A stretch of 64,000 nt of DNA, from the NCBI RefSeq assembly GCF_003315195.1, contig NZ_QNRV01000002.1:35259-99258 (forward strand), written 5' to 3'. The notes under the pieces were generated by a model that was not told where the DNA came from, ran no database searches, and saw only the letters and a program-made list of their open reading frames with translations. Shown here piece by piece: positions 1-9,384 of this stretch. This stretch comes from Sutterella wadsworthensis (lineage in GTDB: Bacteria > Pseudomonadota > Gammaproteobacteria > Burkholderiales > Burkholderiaceae_F). The position numbers and the translations under genes are program-made. Numbering within the stretch: position 1 is the stretch's first letter; the number at the start of each line of letters is the position of its first letter.

Positions 1-146
1 TTTCGAGCCTCATGTTAATCGGACGACTTGAGCTCTTCACTGTCTTTGTTCTGTTCTCGCGTGCATTCTGGAAACCCTGATTTTCCGGAACGATGCAAAA
101 ATTGGCTATAGCGTTTCAGTTTTGTGAACTGCGGACGCTGAGCTCT

Positions 147-536
147 TTAGAGCGGTCCCCACATTACAGCTTTCTGATGTTTGATCGCTCGTCGGATCAT
201 GTCCTGTAACGGAGCTATCCGTTGGTAAAGGCGGACCGAGTTTTCATGATGCTTGGTTTTGTCAGTTTGTTCTTTTTCAGCCTCAAGCGCCCGAAGCTCA
301 GCATCGTAAGATCCTGTACGAAGCCGTTTTTCACGTTCAATTTCAATTTCCTGCTCAAGTTTTCTGTCTGCCGCAGCGGCTGCATCAAGCTTAGCGAGAA
401 TACTCGGCAAATCCTCTGCTGCGAAAGCGCCATGCTCGTGGAAGGGTTCTCCCAAAGCCTCAAAAATACGCTCTGCCGTTTCCTTGAATGTAATGAACGG
501 GCCTGTTGCAATGCAGCTGAATTGAATCAGAGCCAT
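147..536 (-). CDS. DUF1840 family protein
   Basis: A 129-residue protein that I place in DUF1840, a small family of unknown function common in Betaproteobacteria. The N-terminus (about residues 1-60) has the family pattern: a short beta-rich start (MALIQFSCIATGPFITF), then a helical stretch around EALGEP and an acidic segment before a helix of Lys/Glu/Ala. The middle (about 60-95) is strongly charged and probably helical. No signal peptide, membrane segment or catalytic motif is visible, so it should be cytosolic. It is transcribed away from the PTS genes, and the AT-rich gap of about 130 bases to the right probably holds divergent promoters. Family assignment is fairly safe; function is unknown. 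Confidence 0.7.
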   Translation of the reverse strand: MALIQFSCIATGPFITFKETAERIFEALGEPFHEHGAFAAEDLPSILAKLDAAAAADRKLEQEIEIEREKRLRTGSYDAELRALEAEKEQTDKTKHHENSVRLYQRIAPLQDMIRRAIKHQKAVMWGPL

Positions 537-669
537 CTGTCGCCTACTCCAGTAAACAAAATGTTATATAGACAAATTCATGAGAGATAAATTTATCTAC
601 ATAAGCTAAAAATCTCGAACTGCTAAAATTCCAGCTCCCCCTATTTATTGTAGTTTGGAGCCAGAGATC

Positions 670-1095
670 GTGACTGTCGGCATATGCATCATTGCCCATG
701 CACCGCTCGCGTCCGCGCTAAAGACCTGTGCCATGCATATTTACAGCATGACGGGCGACACGGTCGCCGAACGCATCGAGGCATACGACGTTCCCAGTAC
801 CGTCGACACGGAAGCTGGACTCATCGAGGTACAGCAACGCACACGCCGTCTGCTTGAAGAGTCTCACGAAGGTGTCCTTGTCTTCACCGACATTCTCGGT
901 GCCACACCGGCAAACATTGCTCATCGGCTGCTCGACGATCCGCGCATCTGCGTCATTAGCGGAGCGAATCTACCCGCCATCATTGCTGCATTGAATGCCC
1001 CTGCCGACGCCCCCGTCTCTCAAGTGATGACTCTTGCCGAAGCAGCTGCTAGAGCAGGCTTAAGTTCTCAATCGGGACGATCCGACAATGCTTGA
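670..1095 (+). CDS. PTS mannose-family EIIA component
   Basis: A single-domain mannose/fructose-family phosphotransferase IIA protein of about 141 residues. The start resembles the family pattern in which the phosphorylated His sits about ten residues in (ICIIAHAPLASAL), and a later LVFTDILGATPANIA stretch matches the conserved FTDxxGxTPxN region. I chose the GTG at 670 because GGAG at 657-660 lies nine bases upstream; an in-frame TTG at 655 overlaps that GGAG and would add five residues. The 3' end overlaps ptsH by 8 bp, so EIIA, HPr and EI form one unit. No EIIB or EIIC transporter gene is nearby. In Betaproteobacteria such partial systems are thought to act in regulation rather than sugar uptake; that role is inferred. 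Confidence 0.88.
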   Translation: MTVGICIIAHAPLASALKTCAMHIYSMTGDTVAERIEAYDVPSTVDTEAGLIEVQQRTRRLLEESHEGVLVFTDILGATPANIAHRLLDDPRICVISGANLPAIIAALNAPADAPVSQVMTLAEAAARAGLSSQSGRSDNA

Positions 1096-1357
1096 AATAA
1101 AGCTCACCATTAAAAATAAGCTCGGCCTGCATGCCAGACCATCAGCTCTACTAGCTAAAACTGCTGGTCTTTTTCGTTCCTCCATCACCCTTACCAGCGG
1201 AAAACGAACTGTAGACGCCAAATCTATCCTTGGCTTAATGACGATGGCGCTTCCCTGCGGAACGGAGCTCACACTCTCCGTAGACGGCCCCGACGAAAAA
1301 GCTGCTGCGCAAAGCATCATCGAACTCTTTGAAAGCCGCTTTGGTGAAGAAGATTAG
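1088..1357 (+). CDS. ptsH: Phosphocarrier protein HPr
   Basis: HPr carries a phosphoryl group from enzyme I to EIIA. The 89-residue length is typical. The active-site His is in GLHARPS (about residues 14-20). The regulatory Ser region is also present in KSILGLMTMAL (about residue 46), the site HPr kinase HprK modifies in Proteobacteria that have it; no hprK is visible here. The gene overlaps the EIIA gene by 8 bp and is followed 17 bp later by ptsI, so the three are almost certainly co-transcribed and translationally linked. Confidence 0.95.
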   Translation: MLEIKLTIKNKLGLHARPSALLAKTAGLFRSSITLTSGKRTVDAKSILGLMTMALPCGTELTLSVDGPDEKAAAQSIIELFESRFGEED

Positions 1358-1374
1358 CGACGGAGGCGCAGACT

Positions 1375-3411
1375 ATGGCTACTGAAGAAAACAAAACTGA
1401 CACTGCACCAACCACAAATAAATCTGACGCTGATATTTCCTTTCCGCCTCAGGAGAAATCCAAGTCATCCGCAGCTTCTGATACTGTTGAAATCAAAGCT
1501 GCAACAACCCAAACCTTAGAGGCATCAGCTGTCAATAGCAGAAAGATTGACTCCTCAGTCGAGCTGCAAATAGGAGGTGCCGAAGAGAATCTATTGACAG
1601 GACTTAAAGTTTGCCCTGGCGTTGCTTGGGGGCTTACGCTTCAGCTCACTTCCTCAGATCTGGAAATCCATCAATTCGCGATCGACAAGTCCGCAGTACG
1701 TGGTGAAATACAGCGTCTGCGTATGGCTACAGCATCAGCCAATAAACAACTTGAACAACTTGCAGAAACCCTTGATGAAGATGCTCCTGCAGAAGCTTCA
1801 GCATTTTTAGATGTCTACCAAACAATTCTGCAAGATCCGTCACTCATCACGGAAACTGCAGACATCATTCGTGAAAAACTCGTCAACGCCGAGTGGGCAC
1901 TATCACTGCGTCTCGAACAAATCCGACGCGATTTTGAGCAAATTGACGATGATTACCTCCGAAACCGTCTTGAAGACATTTCCGGCGTATTCCAACGTAT
2001 TCAACGCGTGCTCGCCGGGAGACGCTCTGCAGCAAGCCTGCTGAAGGCCGAAGAATTTGACGACTCTTTCATTCTCATTGCTGATCAGCTTGGTCCAGCT
2101 GACATGCTCCAGCTGCGTGAGCGTGATGACCTCGACATCGTCGGAATCATCATGGAGACTGGTAGCGTTACGAGTCACTCAGCGATTCTTGCGGCGAGTC
2201 TTGGCATTCCAACGCTCGTTGGCGTTACGAACGCCATCGAACGCCTCGGAACTGGCAGAGAAATTCTGATCGACGCCACTGCAGGAACGGTTAAGGTAGC
2301 CCCATCTCCTGAAGAGAAAAAAGCTGCGGCAGCAGCAATGAAAAGTCTGCGTCAGAGGAAACGTCTGCTTCAAAAACTTCGCGATGAAATGCCTGTCACT
2401 ACAGATGGGCATTCCGTGAGGCTGTATGCGAATATTGCACTTCCTGAAGACATGCCGGATGCACGCAAAGCAGGAGCCAACGGCATTGGTCTTTTCCGAA
2501 CAGAATTTCTATTTCTGAATCGCGACGCACTGCCGGACGAGGAAGAGCAGGTATCGGCTTATCAGAAAGTAATACGCGGCATGCGCGGAAAAACCGTGAC
2601 CATCCGCACAGCTGACTTAGGGGGTGACAAGATGCCCTCAAAAGAGGCGCTTGCACTTCTCGGAGAAGATGAGTTCGACGAAGAAAATCCTGCACTTGGG
2701 CTGCGTGGACTGCGCTTTGCATTTACTCACCGACCTTTCTTTATTACGCAGCTACGAGCCATTATGCGAGCGGCCACCTCTGCTCCGGAAGGAACCGTCC
2801 GAATTCTCCTCCCCATGGTGACGTCGGCCTCTGATGTTACTGAAGTTCGGCTTTGTCTGGCACAGGCTGCTGCAGAGCTTGATTCTGAAAATTTGAAATA
2901 TGAACAGAATCTTCCGCTCGGCGGCATGATAGAACTTCCCGCCGCCGTTGCCTCTATTGGAGATCTTGTACAGATACTCGATTTCTTCTCTATCGGCACG
3001 AACGACCTTGTACAGTACACGCTTGCTGTCGACCGCACTAATGCGCGAGTCTCTCGTTGGTGGGAAGAGTGTCACCCAGCAGTTCTACGTCTTATTGCCC
3101 AGACAGTGAAACGTGTGCGTGAAGCGGGCAAAGGTATTTCTGTCTGTGGTGAAATGGCGAGTCGCCTCAACATGGCCCCGTTTTTCATCGGCATCGGTTG
3201 CTCTGCACTCTCCATGGATGCCGCTCATATTCCCGCCATGAAAGAATGCGTTCGCAAGCTCAGTGCTGAAAGTTGTGAAGACTTTGCTCGCGGACTCCTG
3301 CGCCGCCGTTCTACAGAGAGCATCCGTGAAGCGATAGATGGATATGCTTTAACACTTCTTTCATCATCGACGGAAAAACTCGCAGAAAGAACGCATTCCA
3401 AGTCAACTTAA
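1375..3411 (+). CDS. ptsI: PTS enzyme I (PEP-protein phosphotransferase)
   Basis: Enzyme I takes phosphate from phosphoenolpyruvate and passes it to HPr in the cytosol. The 678-residue product is about 90-100 residues longer than usual because of an N-terminal Ser/Thr/Lys/Ala-rich tail (about residues 1-72) before the first conserved segment, LLTGLKVCPGVAWG. After the tail come the His domain with the phosphorylated His in SVTSHSAILAASLGIP, the PEP-binding barrel with IGLFRTEFLFLNRD, the FSIGTNDLVQYTLAVDR loop, and the active-site Cys in ISVCGEMASR. All catalytic elements are intact. The start is preceded by a GGAGG-like stretch (ACGGAGGCGC), which supports translation of the tail. A start nearer the conserved domain cannot be excluded. 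Confidence 0.95.
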   Translation: MATEENKTDTAPTTNKSDADISFPPQEKSKSSAASDTVEIKAATTQTLEASAVNSRKIDSSVELQIGGAEENLLTGLKVCPGVAWGLTLQLTSSDLEIHQFAIDKSAVRGEIQRLRMATASANKQLEQLAETLDEDAPAEASAFLDVYQTILQDPSLITETADIIREKLVNAEWALSLRLEQIRRDFEQIDDDYLRNRLEDISGVFQRIQRVLAGRRSAASLLKAEEFDDSFILIADQLGPADMLQLRERDDLDIVGIIMETGSVTSHSAILAASLGIPTLVGVTNAIERLGTGREILIDATAGTVKVAPSPEEKKAAAAAMKSLRQRKRLLQKLRDEMPVTTDGHSVRLYANIALPEDMPDARKAGANGIGLFRTEFLFLNRDALPDEEEQVSAYQKVIRGMRGKTVTIRTADLGGDKMPSKEALALLGEDEFDEENPALGLRGLRFAFTHRPFFITQLRAIMRAATSAPEGTVRILLPMVTSASDVTEVRLCLAQAAAELDSENLKYEQNLPLGGMIELPAAVASIGDLVQILDFFSIGTNDLVQYTLAVDRTNARVSRWWEECHPAVLRLIAQTVKRVREAGKGISVCGEMASRLNMAPFFIGIGCSALSMDAAHIPAMKECVRKLSAESCEDFARGLLRRRSTESIREAIDGYALTLLSSSTEKLAERTHSKST

Positions 3412-3421
3412 AGATATCTGC

Positions 3422-4147
3422 ATGACCCAAGACGTTAACTTTTACGATAAACCGCTTTCCGACGAAGAATTTGTAGAAATCGGTGAGCTCCTCGCTTTGA
3501 TGCCGGAGCCCTATGAGTCAATGGAGCCCGACCGTATGGACGGATTTCTCACTGCTATAGCGCTCCTCCCGGAACCTGTTGCTCCAAGTGAATGGATGCC
3601 GTTTGTCTTTGACGAAGAAGGTCGCTCCGACGCCGCGTTGACCGATTCCAACAAGCAGCATGACCTTGAAGATCTTGTTTATAGACGGATGCGCAATATT
3701 GAGCGCACGCTTGCTGCCTGTGATCCCATTGACCCAATCATTTATGACGTGGAAGACGAACGCGGTCGTCCAATTGGAGGTTGGGAGGCTATAGCTGCGC
3801 TGGAACCTTTTGCAGCAGGTTTTCTTGAAGCGATTAATCGCTGGGAAGGATTAAAAGATACTAACGACGAGATGATTGACAGCGCTCTTCTTGGGATTCT
3901 GCGGCATCTCCCCGCCAATCTTTTGGGCGATCTTGCTCAGATAAAAGAGGATCTGGACTTTGAAAGCCCATTGGAAAACATAAAGGACGCCCTAGAAGAC
4001 GTTGCGGAAAGTGTTGCTGAAATAGCCGCTGTGACGCGCGGCTTCACTTCAAAGACAAAACCGAGCAAAGTGAAGGGTGGGCAACGCTCAGGACGCCGTT
4101 CTAATCATGTCATCAGTAAGGATCAAAAAAGATTCCGTCGAGGCTAA
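3422..4147 (+). CDS. YecA/UPF0149 family protein
   Basis: A 241-residue cytosolic protein of the YecA/UPF0149 family, of poorly defined function. The family pattern is seen in an N-terminal helix followed by MEPDRMDGFLTAIALLPEP, where the D-G-F-L-T-A-I core is diagnostic, and a central W-x-x-x-F-x-x-G-F-like segment (LEPFAAGFLEAINRW). The usual C-terminal SEC-C zinc motif is missing; instead the last 35 residues are Lys/Arg/Ser-rich, which might bind nucleic acid. It follows ptsI by 10 bp and probably shares its transcript. It ends 30 bp from the converging ampG. Confidence 0.75.
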   Translation: MTQDVNFYDKPLSDEEFVEIGELLALMPEPYESMEPDRMDGFLTAIALLPEPVAPSEWMPFVFDEEGRSDAALTDSNKQHDLEDLVYRRMRNIERTLAACDPIDPIIYDVEDERGRPIGGWEAIAALEPFAAGFLEAINRWEGLKDTNDEMIDSALLGILRHLPANLLGDLAQIKEDLDFESPLENIKDALEDVAESVAEIAAVTRGFTSKTKPSKVKGGQRSGRRSNHVISKDQKRFRRG

Positions 4148-4177
4148 CCTTGCCATTCAGCGTCGATTGAACTCTTC

Positions 4178-5509
4178 TTATGTTTCGTCGGCGCTTTCCG
4201 GCACCCAGCGCATTACCAACATCACCAATCCAACAACCGGCACACCGATAGCAGCTGTAATCAGGAAAAAGTTTGAATACCCAACAAATTCAACCACAAT
4301 ACCGGAAAACCCAGCAAGAAATTTCGGCAAAAGCAGCATAAGGGAACTGAATAGGGCGTACTGTGTAGCCGAACACCCCCGCGTTGTCAGCCCAGAGAGA
4401 TAAGCAACGAAGGCAGCGGAAGCCAACCCGCCAGCCAGATTATCGGCAGAGACGGCAGCAATAAGCAGCGTAAGGCTAGCCCCAATCTGCGCAAGCATTG
4501 AAAAGAGCACGTTCGTAGCAGCTGACAGCACAGCACCAAGCATCAGCATCTTCAAAACACCGTATCGCATCGTTGCTGCCCCTCCGATAAAAGCACCGAG
4601 AAGCGTCATTACCACGCCGAACACCTTGCTTACTGCTGCTACCTGTTCTTTTGTGAAGCCTATGTCTTGATAAAACGGATTCGCCATGATTCCCATCACC
4701 ACATCCGAAATCCGATAGGTAGCAATGAGCACCAGCACAAGCAGAGCAGACCACCCGAAGCGATGAAAAAAAAGCGTGAACGGTTCAACAATCGCAGCTT
4801 TAGTGCGTTGCAAAAAAGGTTTTTTTTTAGCCGTCTGTCCCCTCTGCTCTGTTGTCGATGGTTCCGGCGCAAATAAAGTAGTGACAATACCGACACTCAT
4901 AGACATTGCCATTACGCTATAACTGACCCCCCATGCAGAGTGCAAGTAACCTGATGTGTCACCCGCTGCCCATGCAGCAAATGCAAGCGCACCGGCTCCC
5001 GCCCAGATCATTCCCATCCGGTAGCCAGCCTGATACATGGCTGCATAAGCGGCTTGACGACGACTGTCCGCCGATTCAATCCGGTACGCATCAAGCGCTA
5101 TATCCTGCGTAGCAGATGCAAACGCCGTACCCACAGTACTGACAGCGAGAATTCCCAGGTTAATTTGAGGGTCGGCAAAAGCGGTGGCGAAAAGCCCAAG
5201 CATCACCCCGAGCTGCGCAACAAGGAGCCATGACCGCCGCTGCCCCAGCCAATGAGTCAATATGGGGATAGGCAGACGGTCAACTAAGGGCGCCCAGCTC
5301 CACTTTAATCCGTATATCAGCCCTATCCATGACATAAAGCCGATGGTTTTGAGATCAACCCCAGCTTCCCGTAGCCAAAATCCCAGTGTGCCAAGCACCA
5401 ATAGGAGCGGGAGCCCAGAGCTGAATCCAAAGAAGGCCATACGAATCGCGCCGGATTCTAAATAAACCCGCCAGCCTACAGATTCCCGGAGCATCGACTC
5501 GGTACTCAC
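4178..5509 (-). CDS. ampG: AmpG-type muropeptide permease (MFS)
   Basis: A 443-residue inner-membrane transporter with about 12 hydrophobic segments. AmpG proteins import anhydro-muropeptides released from peptidoglycan for recycling. The N-terminal stretch FFGFSSGLPLLLVLGTLGFW followed by GLIYGLKWSWAPLVDR matches the AmpG pattern (F-x-x-G-x-P first helix, then W-x-P-x-x-D). Near the middle, ASATQDIALDAYRIE is the conserved helix-4 motif of this family. The start ATG overlaps the stop of rsuA by 4 bp, so ampG is the last gene of xth-rsuA-ampG. Substrate is assigned by family only; some relatives are still uncharacterised MFS carriers. Confidence 0.88.
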   Translation of the reverse strand: MSTESMLRESVGWRVYLESGAIRMAFFGFSSGLPLLLVLGTLGFWLREAGVDLKTIGFMSWIGLIYGLKWSWAPLVDRLPIPILTHWLGQRRSWLLVAQLGVMLGLFATAFADPQINLGILAVSTVGTAFASATQDIALDAYRIESADSRRQAAYAAMYQAGYRMGMIWAGAGALAFAAWAAGDTSGYLHSAWGVSYSVMAMSMSVGIVTTLFAPEPSTTEQRGQTAKKKPFLQRTKAAIVEPFTLFFHRFGWSALLVLVLIATYRISDVVMGIMANPFYQDIGFTKEQVAAVSKVFGVVMTLLGAFIGGAATMRYGVLKMLMLGAVLSAATNVLFSMLAQIGASLTLLIAAVSADNLAGGLASAAFVAYLSGLTTRGCSATQYALFSSLMLLLPKFLAGFSGIVVEFVGYSNFFLITAAIGVPVVGLVMLVMRWVPESADET

Positions 5510-6213
5510 TTGCTCCCCTCGCCGAGAACGCTCTCAGGGCCGCGAAGCCAACACCACTCTCCAGACTTCAAATTGGCAGGCAGTTCGTAAGCACCGACTC
5601 TTATTCGATGGAGTGCAACGACACGGTTGCCGCATGCCGCTACCATGCGTTTGACCTGATGATATTTCCCCTGAGAAATCGTCAACATCAGCACATCCGG
5701 CGCCATCAGTTCTGCAGCCTTAGCAAAGACCGGTTTGGGATCATCATCAAGTACGACACCTGACAGCAATTTTTCGCAGGTTCCGTTTGCAGCCGGGTGT
5801 GAAAGCGTCGCACGATAAACCTTGTTGACATGTTTTTTGGGATGAGTGAGCCGATGGAGAAGCGATCCATTGTCCGTGAAGAGGAGTAATCCAGTCGTAT
5901 CCCAATCAAGACGTCCAACCGGCTGTACGCCTCGTGTACGAAGTGGACCGGGAAGAAGATTCATGACGGAAGGGTGAGCCGACGGTTTAAGAGAACATTC
6001 ATAGCCAGTCGGCTTATTCATTGCAATGAGCACGTTATCGGATACAGGCCACTGCATCCCTCGCCAAGTCAGTACCAATCCCTCTAGATCGAAATCTTCA
6101 TCCGGATCGGTAAGTTCACGTCCGTCAATGGATACAGCACCAGATGTGGCAATGCTGCGACAGTCATAGCGAGTGCCAAAACCTTGCTTAAAAAGAATAT
6201 CAGCCAGAATCAT
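5506..6213 (-). CDS. rsuA: 16S rRNA pseudouridine(516) synthase RsuA
   Basis: RsuA isomerises U516 of 16S rRNA to pseudouridine. The 235-residue protein has an N-terminal S4-like RNA-binding segment (about 1-55; GAVSIDGREL) and the RsuA/RluB catalytic domain, with the nucleophile Asp in the motif GRLDWDTTGLLLFTD and a later QGKYHQVKRMVAACGN stretch that is a family signature. Length and order agree with E. coli RsuA rather than with the longer RluB/RluF. It overlaps xth upstream and ampG downstream by 4 bp each. Confidence 0.9.
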   Translation of the reverse strand: MILADILFKQGFGTRYDCRSIATSGAVSIDGRELTDPDEDFDLEGLVLTWRGMQWPVSDNVLIAMNKPTGYECSLKPSAHPSVMNLLPGPLRTRGVQPVGRLDWDTTGLLLFTDNGSLLHRLTHPKKHVNKVYRATLSHPAANGTCEKLLSGVVLDDDPKPVFAKAAELMAPDVLMLTISQGKYHQVKRMVAACGNRVVALHRIRVGAYELPANLKSGEWCWLRGPESVLGEGSK

Positions 6214-7001
6214 TTAGCAGCTCCCTCAACCATCAAGTCATAGTCCACCCATAAGGGCGCATGATCTGAAAATTTTTCGTCTGGAAAGATCCCTGTATTC
6301 CGAGCCAATGCAGCAATGCCGGGCGTAGCAATTTGGTAATCAATACGCCAACCGACATTCTTTGCCCGAGCCTGTCCTCGCTGACTCCACCAGGTATATC
6401 GCTCCGGCCTAGGATCGAGCATTCTAAAAACGTCAACCCATCCTTCTTTCCCGAAACGTTGATCAAGCCATGCACGCTCTTCAGGTAAAAAACCTGAATG
6501 ATCGAGATTTCCCTTCCAGTTCTTGAGATCAATTTCTTTGTGAGCGATATTGATATCCCCGCAAATGATCACCTCTCTACCGCTCTGCCGCAGTTCATCC
6601 ATGTGCACTTTAAAAGCATCGAGAAAACGAAATTTTGCGCTCTGCCGTTCATCCGATGAGCTTCCTGACGGGAAATAAACAGAGATCACTATGACAGCGC
6701 CGAAATCCGCTTCAACATAACGCCCCTCGGCATCAAATTCACTGTTTCCAAACCCCGTACGCACAGCAAATGGGTTCACGCGGCTCCAAAGACCACAGCC
6801 TGAATACCCCTTCTTCTGCGCACAATGAAAATAGCCGTGGAATCCCAAAGGGGTTCGCAAATCATCCGTCAAATCAGATTCTTGTGCTTTGAGCTCTTGC
6901 ATGCAGAGCACATCTGGAGACATCGTCCTCAGCCATGTGAAGAATCCTTTACGGGAAGCAGAACGAATACCGTTGGCATTAAAGGTAATGATACGAAACA
7001 T
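6210..7001 (-). CDS. xth: Exodeoxyribonuclease III
   Basis: A 263-residue AP endonuclease/3'-exonuclease of the Xth/APE1 family, used in base-excision repair. Visible motifs are the N-terminal metal site FNANGIRSA, the LCMQELKAQE segment with the metal-binding Glu, the catalytic Asp/Asn pair in IICGDINIAH, WRIDYQIAT and the C-terminal SDHAPLWVDYD with the catalytic Asp-His. Length is normal. It heads xth-rsuA-ampG; the promoter must lie in the 122-base gap shared with the divergent pyrE. Confidence 0.95.
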   Translation of the reverse strand: MFRIITFNANGIRSASRKGFFTWLRTMSPDVLCMQELKAQESDLTDDLRTPLGFHGYFHCAQKKGYSGCGLWSRVNPFAVRTGFGNSEFDAEGRYVEADFGAVIVISVYFPSGSSSDERQSAKFRFLDAFKVHMDELRQSGREVIICGDINIAHKEIDLKNWKGNLDHSGFLPEERAWLDQRFGKEGWVDVFRMLDPRPERYTWWSQRGQARAKNVGWRIDYQIATPGIAALARNTGIFPDEKFSDHAPLWVDYDLMVEGAAK

Positions 7002-7123
7002 TTCAGGAAGGCTATAATTTTCAGTTATTTTCTACATATTTCGGCCAACAGGCCCGTACCAGAACTCCTCAATGACACAGGAGAACTGTTCGGGATTCTA
7101 GCCGCAACGCTTCTCTCATCATC

Positions 7124-7801
7124 ATGCAGAACACCAAGCAGCAGTTCATTGAGTTTGCGCTCGAAGCTGACGTTCTTCGCTTTGGGGAATTCAAGACCAA
7201 AGCAGGACGCCTGTCACCCTACTTCTTCAACGCAGGACTTTTCAATACCGGTGCGCGTCTTGATCGTCTCGGTGCCTTTTATGCCGAAACGCTCCTTGCT
7301 GCCCGGAAAGCTGGCCGTCTCGACTTCGACATGATTTTTGGTCCTGCATATAAGGGCATACCTCTCGCGGCCAGTGTCGCGATGAATCTTTCGCGCATGG
7401 GGTGTGATGTGCCATGGGCCTTTAACCGCAAAGAAATTAAAGATCACGGTGAAGGCGGAATGATCGTAGGCGCCCCCTTGAAAGGTCGCGTCGTCATCAT
7501 TGATGATGTGATCTCTGCCGGCACCTCAGTGCGGGAATCTGTGAAGATTATTGAAGCCAACAATGCATCCCCCTCCGGCGTCCTTATTGCTGTAGATCGT
7601 ATGGAACGCGGCGGCACGGCCGATGCCCCAACGGCCACTTCAGCCGTTCAAGATGTAGAGAAAACATTTGGTCTTTCCGTCGTCTCCATCATCAATCTCC
7701 ATGACCTTCTCGCCTTCATGGACGGCCCATCCGAAAAAGCGAAGACCGTGGCACAGTACCGTGATGCCGTTGCTGCCTATCGCGCCCGTTACGGTGCATA
7801 A
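7124..7801 (+). CDS. pyrE: Orotate phosphoribosyltransferase
   Basis: PyrE makes orotidine 5'-phosphate from orotate and PRPP in pyrimidine synthesis. The 225-residue protein has the type I PRPP-binding signature VVIIDDVISAGTSVRES and an N-terminal substrate-binding part with LSPYFFNAGLFNTG. The first ATG (7124) gives a normal length, although no clear Shine-Dalgarno precedes it. The gene stands alone, with xth divergent on the left and gatB convergent on the right behind a shared terminator. Confidence 0.95.
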   Translation: MQNTKQQFIEFALEADVLRFGEFKTKAGRLSPYFFNAGLFNTGARLDRLGAFYAETLLAARKAGRLDFDMIFGPAYKGIPLAASVAMNLSRMGCDVPWAFNRKEIKDHGEGGMIVGAPLKGRVVIIDDVISAGTSVRESVKIIEANNASPSGVLIAVDRMERGGTADAPTATSAVQDVEKTFGLSVVSIINLHDLLAFMDGPSEKAKTVAQYRDAVAAYRARYGA

Positions 7802-7836
7802 ATAAACCACAAAAACAAATACATTCGCCGTCCATT

Positions 7837-7883
7837 AAAAAGAAGAGGTTCCAAACTTTAAGTTCGGAACCCCTTCTTTTTTC
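7837..7883. terminator. Bidirectional terminator between pyrE and gatB
   Basis: A long hairpin with AGAAGAGGTTCCAAAC on the left arm and GTTCGGAACCCCTTCT on the right, a short loop, an A-run on the left and TTTTTT on the right. It can terminate pyrE on the plus strand and gatB on the minus strand. Confidence 0.85.
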
Positions 7884-7897
7884 AGAAAATCAAACTA

Positions 7898-9349
7898 TTA
7901 ACCAGCGATGCGTTTGCGCAGCAATGCGTTCAGTTGTCCGGGATTGGCTTTGCCCTTCGTCGCTTTCATACATTGTCCGACTAGAGCATTCAAAGCCTTT
8001 TCTTTACCAGAACGGAACTCATCAACTGATTTTTGATTCTTCGCGATCACTTCATCAACGATTGCTTCCAGAGCTCCAGCATCAGAAATTTGCTTCAGCC
8101 CTTTAGCGTCAATCAACTGATCAACGTCTTGACCTTCACCATCCCACAATGCCTGAAAGACTATGCGCGCTCCCTTGTTGGAGATCGTACCGTCGGCAAT
8201 GCGTCCAAGCAATTTTGCTAATAGTGTTGGCGTCACAGGAGCTGTGGCAAACGTGAGACCTTCCGTTTGGTTGAGCGCAGCAGCTACCTCTCCCATCACC
8301 CAGTTTGCAGCAATCTTCTTGTCAGCCGCTGCGTCCGCTACGGCCACATAGTAGTCGGCAATATCACGTCCACCCGTGAGAATGCCGGCATCATATTCAG
8401 AAAGACCAAATTCCTGCATCAGGCGCTGGCGCATTTCCTGCGGCAGTTCGGGCATTTCACTCTTCACCTTAGCGATCCATTCATTGCTAACCTCAAGAGG
8501 CAACAGATCTGGATCAGGGAAATAGCGATAGTCCATTGAGTCTTCCTTCGTTCTCATCTGGCGGGTTTCCCCCTTATCGGGATCATAGAGCCGCGTAGCT
8601 TGAACGATCTTGCCTCCGTCTTCGATGACTTCGATCTGACGCTGAACCTCATAATTGATAGCTTCTTCCAGAAAACGGAATGAGTTGAGGTTTTTGATTT
8701 CGCATCGAGTCCCGAACTTCGTTTCGCCCTTCGGACGTACTGAGACATTAGCATCGCAACGGAAGTTGCCTTCCTGCATATTGCCCTTAGAGATCCCCAA
8801 CCAGACAACCAGCGCATGAAGCGCACGAGCATAGCCGACGGCCTCTTCGGCCGAACGCAGTTCTGGCTCTGTCACGATCTCCAGAAGAGGAGTTCCGGCT
8901 CGATTCAAATCAATGCCGGAATGGCCGGAAACAATGCCGTGAACAGACTTGCCGGCATCTTCTTCAAGATGTGCACGCGTCAGATTGATTGTCTTCATGT
9001 ACGGTTCACCGGTCTTTGGTTCGACTGGGAACGTCAACTGACCACCAAGTACGATTGGCAGCTCAAACTGACTGATTTGATACCCCTTCGGCAGATCTGG
9101 ATAAAAATAATTTTTGCGATCAAAAACCGAATGATTAGCAACCTTGGCCCCAATAGCGAGGCCGAATCGAATAGCTCGCTCAACAGCACCGTGGTTCAGC
9201 ACCGGCAGTGCACCGGGGAGCGCTAAGTCAACGTAGCAAGCGTGAACATTCGGTGCATCACCGAAATGGCATGGGGCGCCAGAAAAAATTTTCGATTGGG
9301 TTGAGAGCTGAACATGCGTCTCAAGGCCAATAACAACTTCCCATTGCAT
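7898..9349 (-). CDS. gatB: Asp/Glu-tRNA(Asn/Gln) amidotransferase subunit B
   Basis: GatB phosphorylates and amidates the mischarged Glu-tRNA(Gln) or Asp-tRNA(Asn) using ammonia from GatA. The 483-residue product starts with the signature [15 protein letters not shown], continues with the ATP-binding/kinase region containing [13 protein letters not shown] and [13 protein letters not shown], then [14 protein letters not shown], and ends with the GatB/YqeY tRNA-binding domain. It follows gatA by about 35 bp and is the last gene of gatC-gatA-gatB. Its presence implies that at least one of GlnRS or AsnRS is bypassed in this organism. Confidence 0.96.
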   Translation of the reverse strand: MQWEVVIGLETHVQLSTQSKIFSGAPCHFGDAPNVHACYVDLALPGALPVLNHGAVERAIRFGLAIGAKVANHSVFDRKNYFYPDLPKGYQISQFELPIVLGGQLTFPVEPKTGEPYMKTINLTRAHLEEDAGKSVHGIVSGHSGIDLNRAGTPLLEIVTEPELRSAEEAVGYARALHALVVWLGISKGNMQEGNFRCDANVSVRPKGETKFGTRCEIKNLNSFRFLEEAINYEVQRQIEVIEDGGKIVQATRLYDPDKGETRQMRTKEDSMDYRYFPDPDLLPLEVSNEWIAKVKSEMPELPQEMRQRLMQEFGLSEYDAGILTGGRDIADYYVAVADAAADKKIAANWVMGEVAAALNQTEGLTFATAPVTPTLLAKLLGRIADGTISNKGARIVFQALWDGEGQDVDQLIDAKGLKQISDAGALEAIVDEVIAKNQKSVDEFRSGKEKALNALVGQCMKATKGKANPGQLNALLRKRIAG

Positions 9350-9384
9350 ATCTGTAAATCCTTAACTCTCACGGGGTTGAGCGC

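Noticed and set aside
1..146. Possible start of a leftward gene (CAT at 11-13)
   Set aside because: Only about four codons would be inside the window; no support.
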